Shown here: positions 34,748 through 44,059 of the stretch, piece by piece
How the letters are laid out: each line of letters opens with the position of its first letter
Position numbering within the stretch: the first letter of the stretch is position 1
Assembly (NCBI RefSeq): GCF_036785885.1
Contig: NC_092323.1
Span: 20,964,501-21,028,500 of the forward strand
Length of the DNA: 64,000 nt
Source: Coffea arabica
Lineage: Eukaryota; Streptophyta; Magnoliopsida; Gentianales; Rubiaceae
Direction: 5' to 3'
Notes under the pieces: generated by a model
The model's input: the letters and a program-made list of their open reading frames with translations, nothing else
What the model was told of the DNA's origin: nothing
Databases searched by the model: none
Position numbers and translations under genes: made by a program

Positions 34748-36200
34748 CATGTGGCATTGGCGCCAGTACGTCCCTTGAGCTTGTGGATTTGGAAAAGAAG
34801 ATGGTTGGGCACGGGTCCACTGGCATGAGGCAAGCAGTCGTTCCCTCTCCCTAACCTCCGGATTGCAGAAATGGTGGAGGAAGGGGAGTGGCGCTTGGAC
34901 CAAATTGAGGAGTCTCTTACGGGGGAGGAAAGGCAACGCATTCTCACTTTCCAAGTCCTACCCTTGCAGGACAAGGACCGTGTAGTATGGCAAACCTCAC
35001 CGGCTGGCTCTTTCAAGGTTTTGTTCGTGCTGGAGAGGGCTTGGCACCCCTTCGACCCTTTAATTTCTCGTAAGCTTATTTGGGACAAGCGTATACCTCT
35101 CAAGATCTCGATCTTCGTGTGATGTCTGCTGAATGGCCTACTTCCGTTCCCCGACATACTGAGGTAGTTTGGTCTACACCTGCCTTCCAAATGCCCCTTC
35201 TGCCCTAGTAAAGACTCCCTGACACATTGTTTTGTTGAATGTTGTGCTATAGGCTAGGTCTGGGGCTGGTTTGAGCAAGGACTTGGGTTACGCGCAGGCG
35301 CCTCAGACTCAATTTCACTTAAGTTGCAAGGGTGGTGGATGCACTCTTCGAGGAGATCGCTCAGGGCCACTTTTACACACTTCTTGCCGATGCTTATCTA
35401 TTGGGAGCTGTGGAAGGCCCGGAACAAGGCGATGCATGAGAACATAGTGCCTTCACCTGCTCAGGTCCGATGCCGAGTATTGGGGCTACTGATAGGTATT
35501 GGAGCTACTTACCCCTTCCCTTCTCCAACGTCACAAGATCCCACATGGTGGCAGTTGGGGTTGCATACGACGATGGCACAACCACGAGAGAGAACATGCG
35601 TCTCCTTGATTTGGTTCTTGCCACCATACCCTTACGCGAAGCTGAACATAGATGGCTCCTCTCTTGGCAACCCGGGTCTATTGAGGGGGTGGAATTCTAC
35701 GTGACCATAATGATAGCATCCTAAAGGCCTTCTACTCTTTCTATGGATTCCGCACCAATATGGAGGCGGAGGCCATGGCTCTCTTGGAGGGTCTCCGATT
35801 GAGCATTGCCCTGAGATTGCCAAAGCTGGTAGTGCAGGTGGACTCTAAACAACTTCTTCAAATGGTCCAGCGAACTTCTACAGTGCCTTGGAAGCTTGCC
35901 ATCATCATCAGGCAAGTACGGTAGGAACTTTTCAGGGTAGACTTCTTCTTGGAGCAGTGCTACAGGGAGCTCAACTCGGCAGCGGACGTCTTGGCGAAGG
36001 GTGCAGCAGCTAGTAAACATTCGGCGACTTACGATGCGACCAACTTGCTGCCAACTGTGAAAGGCATCTCTACCTTAGATGTTTGACAATATCCGTATTT
36101 TCGCCTGTTGCGAGTTAGGGAGTAATACTACTACTGGTCTTAGTTACCGGGTTGTACCGTTTGACATTTGATCAATAAAACTTGGACTTTAAAAAAAAAA
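34748..36200 (+). mobile_element. 5'-truncated LINE with RNase H tail, pseudogenised
   Basis: Broken reading frames carry the C-terminal part of a plant L1-type ORF2. A zf-RVT-like block (VWQTSPAGSFKV ... LIWDKRIPLKISIF, about 34970-35120) is followed by an RNase H-like block (KLNIDGSSLGNPG near 35640; NMEAEAMALLEGLRL near 35760; VQVDSKQLLQM near 35840; LNSAADVLAKGA near 35970). There are several stops and shifts. A polyadenylation-like AATAAA at 36174 precedes the A run at 36191-36200. The 5' end is cut off, as is usual for LINE insertions. I found no convincing TSD. Confidence 0.85.
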
Positions 36201-36403
36201 GATTGATCGACTGATACAAAAAAAAAGGTAAAGCAAAAAAAAAAGACTCTTTGTCACTTAGTCACTAAGTTAAAATTGTAGCTTATTTTCACTGCTTAAT
36301 AAAATTACAAAAACATAATCCTAAAGATTTTGGTGTATCTTTATATAACTTTTCATATTTACTATCTAAATTTGAATAATTTGACACTTTTGGGTAAAGT
36401 CAC

Positions 36404-36659
36404 CGTTTGGATTAGTTGTTTTTGGGGTGTTTTTGAAAAATTTTACTGTATTAGAGTTTTTAGAGCATATTTTGGGATATTTTAGAAAATATTTTGGAAT
36501 ATTTAAGAATAGAAAATTTTCTAGAATATATTTTGAAATATTTTTTAAAAATTTAAAAAAATTTAGACTACTTTTCAGAGTACTTTTTATAGTATTTTTT
36601 AAAAAAATTTTATTGTATTTGAAAAAAATAATTTTTCAAAAATAGGTGAATCCAAACAG
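36404..36659. repeat. AT-rich MITE-like element (GTTTGGATT termini)
   Basis: Ends are CCGTTTGGATTAGTTG and, in reverse complement, ACTGTTTGGATTCACC. The core is almost pure A/T with many ttttagaa words. A second member of the same terminal family is at 51358-51560. The TSD is unclear, so the superfamily is not assigned. Confidence 0.55.
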
Positions 36660-36715
36660 TACAGCATTGAAAAACTTGTTTAGACTGGTTTCGTTTAGCA
36701 AGGAATATGTTAGTT

Positions 36716-39700
36716 ACACTGGTATCGTTTGAGACTTAACATCCATAGGGACAAAACCCGAACCCTTCATTTCAGCATGCCTATACGTAGGTACGAGCAT
36801 CTTTTACTTTTTAGGTCCAGGGTTAGAGCTGGTTCACAATACATGTTTCAAGAAAATCCATATTAGTTTTACTACTAAGCGTGCTTAAGGAAATCTAAAC
36901 CCAAAACCTAGACTCCAAAGCCTTAAACCCAAAACCTAAAGATAAAAGAAGAACCTGCTTTCCCGTTAAAAGCCCTCTCTTGAAAATTCCGGTCCTCTAA
37001 AACATCAAGACTATGCCACCCTCTACTCCAACTATCACAATTCAAAATCTGAAACCCTCACCATCCTTCACTACTGAACTAGTAGAATTCAAAAGTCTAA
37101 ATTAACATTTGGTCTGTTAATTGAGCTGAAAGAGGCTGAGGCTACATTTTTTAAAGGCATTAGGGCTCAAAATCTGACATTCACAGAGAATTTGAGGTCA
37201 TTAGGGGTCCAGCTATGGCAAGGAGCGATCAATAATCGTCGTTCATTCCTTAACGTTGCCCAATTCACCCTGTTAGCAGTCGGATGGGTGATGTTCGCAT
37301 TCTTCACAGACGACGGCAAACGGATTCAGGGTAGTGTAATGCCAGGGTTACACTGGTTTCGTTTCAAACTTAACATCCATAGGGATAAAACCCGAACCCT
37401 TCATTTCAGCGTGCCTATGCGTAGGTGCGAGCATCTTTTACTTTTTAGGTCCAAGGCTAGGCTGGTTCACAACACATGCTTCAGGAAAATTCATATTAGT
37501 TTTACAACTAAGCGTGCTTAAGAAAATCCAAACCCAAAACCTAAACTCCAAAGGCTTAAACCAAAAACCTAAAGATTAAAAAAGAACCTGCTTTCCTGCC
37601 GAAATCTCCTGAAAATTCTGATCCTATAAAATTCCAAAACCACGCCACCCTCCATTCCAACTACCACAATTCAAAATCTGAAACCCTCTCCATCCTTCAC
37701 TACCGAACTAGTAGAATTCAAAGGTCTAAACTAGCATTTGATTTGTTAATTGAGTTGAAAATGGCTGAGGTTACATTTTTTGAAGGCATTAGGGCTCAAA
37801 ATCTGACATTCACAGAGAATTTGAGGTTATTAGGGGCTCAGCTATGGCAATGAGCGATCAATAATCATCGTTCATTCCTTGACGTTACTCAATTCACCCT
37901 GTTAGTGGTCGAATGGGTGATGTTCGCATTCTTCATTGACGACGGCAAACGGCTTCAGGGTAGTGTAATGCCAGGGTTACACTGGTTTCGTTTCAGACTT
38001 AGCATCCATAGAGACAAAACCCGAACCCTTCATTTCAGAGTGCTTATGCGTAGGTGCGGGCATCTTTTACTTTTTAAGTCCAGGGCTAAGGCTGATTCAC
38101 AATACATGCTTCAGGAAAATCCATATTAGTTTTACTACTAAGCGTACTTAAGGAAATTCAAACCCAAAACCTAAACTCCAAAGCCTTAAATCCAAAGTCT
38201 AAAGATTAAAGAAGAACCTGCTTTCCCGCCAAAAGTCCTCTCTTGAAAATCTCGGTCCTATAAAATCCCAAAATCACGACACCCTTCGCTCTAACTATTA
38301 CAATTCAAAATCTGAAACGCTCTCCATCCTTCTCTAGCGAACTAGTAGAATTCAAAGGCCTAAACTAGCATTTGGTTTGTTAATTGAGCTGAAAATGGCT
38401 GAAGTTACAATTTTTGAAGGTATTAGGGCTCAAAATCTGACATTCATAGAGAATTTGAGGTTGTTAGGGGTCCAGTTATGGCAAGGAGCGATCAATAATT
38501 ATCGTTCATTTCTTGGTGTTGCCCAATTCACCCTGTTAGCTATCGGATGGGTGATGTTCGCATTCTTCACAGACGACGGCAAACGGATTCAGGATAGTGT
38601 AATGCCAGGGTTACACTGGTTTCGTTTCAAACTTAACATCCATAGGGATAAAACCCAAACCCTTCATTTCAGCGTGCCTATGCGTAGGTGCGAGCATCTT
38701 TTACTTTTTAGGTCCAGCGCTAGGGCTGGTTCACAACACATGTTTTAGGAAAATTCATATTAATTTTACTACTAAGCGTGCTTAAGGAAATCCAAACCCA
38801 AAACCTAAACTCCAAAACCTTAAACCCGAAGCCTAAAGATTAAAGAAGAACCTGCTTTTCCGCCAAAATCCTTCTCCTGAAAATCCCGATCCTATAAAAT
38901 CCCAAAACCATGCCACCCTCCATTCCAACTACCACAATTCAAAATCTGAAACCCTCTCCATCCTTCACTATCGAACTAGTAGAATTCAAAGGTCTAAACT
39001 AGCATTTGATTTGTTAATTGAGTTGAAAATGGCTGAGGTTACATTTTTTGGAGGCATTAGAGCTCAAAATCTGCCATTCACAGAGAATTTGAGGTTGTTA
39101 AGGGCCTAGTTATGGCAAGGAGCGATCAATAATCGTCGTTCATTCCTTGACGTTGCCCAATTCACCCTGTTAGCGGTCGGATGGGTGATGTTCGCATTCT
39201 TCACAGACGACGACAAACAGATTCAGGGTAGTGTAATGCCAGGGTTACACTGGTTTCGTTTCAGACTTAGCATCCATTAGGACAAAACATGAACCCTTCA
39301 TTTCAGCGTGCCTATGCATCGGTGCGAGCATCTTTTACTTTTTAGGTCCAGGGTTAGGGCTGATTCACAACACATGCTTCAGGAAAATTCATATTAATTT
39401 TAATACTAAGCGTGTTTAATGAATATCAAACCCAAAACCTAAACTTCAAAGCCTTAAACCCAAATTCTAAAAATTAAAGAAGAACCTGCTTTCCCGCCAA
39501 AAACCCTCTCCTGAAAATTCTCGTCCTATAAAACCCCAAAACCACGTCACCCTCCACTCCAACTACCACAATTCAAAATCTGAAACCCTCTCCATCCTTC
39601 ACTACCGAACTAGTAGAATTCAAAGGTCTAAACTAGCATTTGGTCTGTTAATTGAGTTGAAAATTGCTACGGTTACATTTTTTTGAAGGCATTAGGGCTC

Positions 39701-39880
39701 AAAATTTGACCTTCGCAGAGAATTTGAGATTGTTAGGGGTCCAGCTATGACAAGGAGCGATCAATAAGCGTCGTTCATTCCTTGGCGTTGCCTAATTCAC
39801 CTTGTTAGCGGTTGGATGGGTGATGTTTGCATTTTTCACAGACGACGGCAAACGGATTCGGGGTAGTGTAATGCCATGGT
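36716..39880 (+). repeat. Tandem array of a 0.63-kb segment, five copies in unit 1
   Basis: The landmark acactggtttcgttt (first copy acactggtatcgttt) occurs at 36716, 37350, 37979, 38613 and 39247, giving spacings of 634, 629, 634 and 634 bp. Units 2, 3 and 4 of the macrosatellite carry the equivalent segment once each. Each copy contains cggatgggtgatgttcgca and a short ATG frame starting MPPS or TPPS. Two copies keep a longer open frame (37192-37521 and 38377-38748) with the motifs FFEGIRAQNLTF, LLGVQLWQGAINN and AQFTLLA. Confidence 0.9.
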
Positions 39881-40113
39881 ATGAGCATTTTGGGGCAGCT
39901 ACTTTTCTGGCATTTGAGAGAATAGTTGGATGTTATTGCTGTCTGTTTGTTGTGTGGCTTACTCAAAAGTTGGTACACTGCTTGAGGCAGTGTCGGTGCA
40001 ACGGATTATCTAGTTTTGTCACTTTCATCGCCTCTGTGATCTTCAACGCGTGGTATCTGTTCTTATCCGCTTTCTTGGGACATTGTATCGTGGAGAAAAT
40101 TCCAAAATTGTGA
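39823..40113 (+). CDS. Short membrane-protein-like ORF, unit 1
   Basis: A 96-residue frame starting at ATG 39823 (MFAFFTDDGKRI). It holds two hydrophobic stretches, about FLAFERIVGCYCCLFVVWL and SFVTFIASVIFNAWYLFLSAFL, separated by a short basic Cys/Gln-rich stretch (HCLRQCRCNG), and ends EKIPKL. Related frames occur at the same place in units 2, 3 and 4. The open frame probably once extended upstream through AQFTLLAVGW and the FFEGIRAQ block, but in this copy a TGA and a TAA interrupt that part. I do not recognise the family. It could be a captured host gene fragment, an accessory transposon ORF, or a fortuitous frame preserved because the copies are young. Confidence 0.4.
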   Translation: MFAFFTDDGKRIRGSVMPWYEHFGAATFLAFERIVGCYCCLFVVWLTQKLVHCLRQCRCNGLSSFVTFIASVIFNAWYLFLSAFLGHCIVEKIPKL

Positions 40114-40287
40114 TCAAATTTAAAAAATTTCTGCAAAGGGGACAGTTTGAGAAAGCAATTCCCTCAAGAGGGTCTTCGCATTCATAAAATGCGAGTTCAT
40201 GGATCTTGCATTTGGTGAATGCGAATTCACTTCACATTTTAACACACACCCACGGAAGCAAAAAAAAAAAAAAACTATTACATTGAT

Positions 40288-40371
40288 CTCGCATTTGTGA
40301 AATGCGAGGCCCCCGACATTCAAAGAAAACGCGCATTTAGCAAAACGCCACTATAAGTCGCGTTTTGCTAA
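40288..40371 (+). promoter_or_regulatory. Paired hairpins in the leader of unit 1
   Basis: CTCGCATTT/AAATGCGAG with a 3-nt loop (40288-40308), then TTAGCAAAACGC/GCGTTTTGCTAA with an 11-nt loop (40337-40371). Equivalents of the second hairpin are at 47916-47950, 57548-57582 and 61072-61106. They sit just upstream of the presumed transcribed leader. The role is unknown; candidates are an RNA structure, a DNA-binding site or a small-RNA source. Confidence 0.65.
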
Positions 40372-40724
40372 GGTGCTTATTGTGTGTATTGTACGAAGTT
40401 TAAAAACATGAATTCTCTCCTCAGTTTTCTTCTTCTTCTTCTTCTTTCTAGCCGCGTTTTCTTTGGACCTCTTCACACACAAATCACCAAATTCTATTTT
40501 CGCTCCATATCTTGGTTAAAAATAATCAACCCAACATCTTTTGACCATTATATAGCCTTTGTAACCGATTAAAATCTAACAAAAATACCTAAAAATCGAT
40601 TTTCAAGGGGATTGAAGGCTAGGATTTCTAGTTTTTAATTTCTTCAATTGGAACTCAATTGGAGGGCATTTCAAAGGGATTTTGGCACAGGCATCATCTC
40701 CAAATATCCTTCTATGTGATTGAG

Positions 40725-41738
40725 GTAAGATTCTTCATATAATATTCGTATTTTAGAGTTTCTATTTTTCAATTTTCTGTAATTTTTGACATATTTTAAT
40801 TTGAAATTTTTTATGATATGTATTGATGTTTTTGGCCTTCTTTATGCTTGTTGATGATAATTAAGCATATTTATAAGTTCAAATGTAGGAAATTGATGAT
40901 TAATAGTTATTTAAATTTTTGGCGATACCTCGTTAAGCATGTTTTGGTATTTTTCGGTTAAGCATGTTTATAAATTTTGGTATTATGTTCATGGACAAAA
41001 TGGTTAGTTTACAACCTTATCAAAGTTACCTCTCTTTATATTTACGATATTTGTCCAACTATATGAACAAGTTCATTTTACTTGAACAATTAAGTTTTAT
41101 TTGAAATATTGGGTTGTCCTAAACATGACATAATGAGATATACATATTTTTTTGATCTAATTACCAGGGATTTGAAAATTTTGATTTACCATTGTGTTTT
41201 GCCCTTTATTATTTTGTTTGAATGGTATTTTATGTAGTTTTACTTTTGAACGATAAAGCCGACGAATATGATGAATTTGGTGGATGTAGAAGTATTAGGT
41301 GAATGCATCGTAATGTTTTAGGCGAATAAATAAAGTAGCTTTGAAAATTCATACGTGGTTGAAAAGGTTGGCAGGGAGTTTTAGCCCATTTATAGGGGAC
41401 ACTCTGTAAAAAAATTTTCAAAAATTGGACTAAGTTGTTTAAAAAATTTTGAAAAATACATGTTTACATTAATTCTTGGGTCTTTTTTGGTTAGTCATTA
41501 ACTTAAAAGTAGCTCTTAAGGAGTGGTGATAATAGTTGCTCAAAGGGGGTGTTATGAAACGTGAAATAAAACAACGAAAGTATGTCCTTAGGAAACTTAG
41601 CTTTTTTGTTTCGAACAGTTACATTTCTTGAATAACATTATGTACAGATTTGTATAGCTAATTTATAGAAAAATTAGAGAGAATATTAACATAGCATACT
41701 CTTATACTACTAATTCTAATTTATTGTTCCCAAAATAG
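40725..41738 (+). other. Predicted leader intron of the MULE-like gene, unit 1
   Basis: Donor GAG/GTAAGA at 40725 and acceptor CCAAAATAG at 41738 bracket a 1014-bp T-rich segment with no ORF. The start codon of the MULE-like ORF lies 17 bp into the next exon. The same donor and acceptor exist in units 2 (48304-49300) and 4 (about 61460-62473). In unit 3 the donor is changed to ATAAGA. Confidence 0.65.
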
Positions 41739-41755
41739 GGATTCATTTCGCACAT

Positions 41756-42193
41756 ATGCCTGTAGAAAGACCTCTGCGAGTATCTCTTTATTGGGGAGGT
41801 AAAATACATTACGAAGATGGGTCAATTTGTTACTTGCCTCGTACCTCCAACTGTACGTTCACATTACAGCATAGAATTGGATATGAGGAGTTGGTTGACA
41901 GAATTTATGAATATATAGGGATCGATAGGGGCATGTTCAAGTTGAATTTATTTCTCCGTCAACCGTGTGGCCATACCTGTTATAATGTCTCCACAGTGAT
42001 GGATGATGAAACTTTGGAGATAATGTATGATGTATGGAACGAAATTGTTCCATACATAATCGAGATTTATATCGAGAAGGAGGAAATTGACCAAAATATT
42101 TTGATATTCAATCGCAAGAATTTTGTTGGCTTTTGCCCCAGTGGTCATAGTGATTCAATCATTCAACATTTTATCTTCAGTGGTCATATTTAA
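41756..42193 (+). CDS. MULE transposase-like N-terminal ORF, unit 1
   Basis: A 145-residue frame with ATG at 41756, 17 bp after a predicted acceptor. Motifs: RVSLYWGGKIHYEDGS, then IGYEELVDRIYEYIGIDRG, then DDETLEIMYDVW, then IEIYIEKEEI. This pattern (a Y-W/Y-GG-I strand, a Y-EEL-I helix, a D-DE-I-MYDV block, then IE-Y-E) recalls the PB1-like N-terminal region of plant MuDR/MULE transposases. The MULE DDE catalytic domain and SWIM zinc finger that normally follow are absent; the frame ends after FNRKNFVGFCPSGH...FSGHI. It is therefore a non-autonomous or captured fragment. Frames in units 1 and 3 are open, those in units 2 and 4 broken. Family assignment is from motif memory. Confidence 0.55.
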   Translation: MPVERPLRVSLYWGGKIHYEDGSICYLPRTSNCTFTLQHRIGYEELVDRIYEYIGIDRGMFKLNLFLRQPCGHTCYNVSTVMDDETLEIMYDVWNEIVPYIIEIYIEKEEIDQNILIFNRKNFVGFCPSGHSDSIIQHFIFSGHI

Positions 42194-43353
42194 TTTTTTT
42201 CTTTGTGACCTTGATATAAACAAATATTGATTCATTTTCTCATTGTCTATTGTTGATTTGTTATCCAAGCATTTGAGGGTTTAGTTAACGTGTATACATA
42301 CAGAATATGCTAAATGCTAAACTATTTGATTTGGAGCCTTCATCACCCGTGCTTTCAGTTTCATTAAGCAAGCTGCAAATCTGCCGTGGTTGATGTGCGT
42401 ATGTAGCCAACCATTTTGAGGGTGTCAAGTCAGTATATCAGAATAGTTTAAAAGTTTTAACCAAAAATTAACACCATTCGAATCTTAGGGAACCATCAAT
42501 AAGGTTAAGAAGCTTTTCATCTTTCAAGTTTCAGAATTTCGATTGATTTGAACAATAATAGAAATCGAATTCAAATTGAGGAAACAAATGGCATCTACAC
42601 ATTTATATTTTTAGTTTTTTTTCTCTTAAAAGTTACTTGTTTGTAAAAGTGCAAGGCTATTAAAATATATTTGTTCTGAGAACAAAACTAAATGATCAAT
42701 AAACAAATATATGAAGTTTTGACTTTCTTGGTTTTGCACGCATCACAGCATGGAGCTGCAGTCGGGGAAAGGTTCATTGACAAAGTTTTAATTGTGAGTC
42801 TATAGAGATTGCATTTTAGAGATCTCTTTTGTATGTAGACAGCGGATATGATTATATATTATTTTAAAGTTTTTTATGCAAATAAAAAGAAAAATAAAAA
42901 TAAAAAAGATGTTATATTTGTTGTATGTTGTTGACTTAAAACTTATTTTGCATCTGAAATATTTTCATTGTGTAATTATTTGATTTGGTTTTTAAAAACT
43001 CATTCATTGTCTTAATAAGATTTTAGATACGAGATAATGGGTTGTTTATCTTATCAGTTATCTATAGATCTTTAGTTCATATTATGTTAAATCCTGTATC
43101 TCTTGCTATTATGTGGTCTTTTCTATATTTTACAATTAAATAGGCTTCTTATCGGATATATTTAGTAATCTTCTAAAAAAATTGAGCTTTCTCTTGAATT
43201 TGTTCACGAGTGGCACATTTTTTATGCACATCAAATCATCGCAAATGCAGTTAGTCAATGCAAGATGATGTTACATGGTAATATATTAGTTTGAAACTCA
43301 TGAATTGCCAATCATATTCAATTAGTAGGTAAAGCACGTGACCGAGCACGAGC
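42194..43353 (+). other. Non-coding tail of macrosatellite unit 1
   Basis: No ORF of note. It contains caatgcaagatgacgttacatgg-type sequence near its end and finishes at the unit junction. The same tail occurs in units 0 and 2 and, cut at the window edge, in unit 4. Confidence 0.75.
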
Positions 43354-44059
43354 ATCCATAGGGACAAAACCCGAATCCTTCATTTCAGCGTGCCTATGCG
43401 TAGTTGCGACCATTTTTTTTTTTTAGGTCCATGGTTAGGGCTGGTTCACAACACATGATTCAGGAAAATTCATATTAGTTTTACTACTAAGCATGCTTAA
43501 GGAAATCCAAACCCAAAACTTAAACTCCAAAGCTTTAAACCCAAAGTGAAAAGATTAAAGAAAAACCTACTTTCCCGCCAAAAACCCTCTCCTGAAAATT
43601 TCGATCCTATAAAATACCAAAACCACGCCACCCTCCACTCCAACTATCACAATTCAAAATCTGAATCCTCTCCATCCTTCACTATCGAGCTAGTAGAATT
43701 CAAAGGTCTAAACTAGTATTTGGTCTGTTAATTGAGTTGAAAATGGTTGCGGTTACATTTTTTGAAGGTATTAGGGCTCAAAATCTGACATTCACAGAGA
43801 ATTTGAGGTTGTTAGGGGTCTAGCTATGGCAAGGAGCGATCAATAATCGTCGTTCATTCCTTGGCGTTGCCCAATTCATCCTGTTAGCGGTCGAATGGGT
43901 GATGTTCACATTCTTCACCGACGACGGCAAATGGATTCGGGGTAGTGTAATGCCAGGGTATGAGCATTTTGGGGTAGCTACTTTTTTGCCATTTGCGAGA
44001 ATAGTTGGATGTTATTGCTGTCTATTTGTTGTGTGGCTTACTCAAAAGTTGGTACATTG

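Larger units (their letters stand above)
39266..43353 (+). repeat. Macrosatellite unit 1 (about 4.09 kb)
   Basis: Order: last copy of the 0.63-kb segment, membrane-protein-like ORF, leader with two hairpins, CTT-rich tract, leader exon, 1-kb intron, MULE-like ORF, and a non-coding tail ending gtgaccgagcacgagca. The same order recurs head to tail at 43354-56503, 56504-60033 and 60034 onward. The junction 'cacgagca/tccataggg' is shared, so this is a tandem array rather than scattered copies. Confidence 0.88.
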
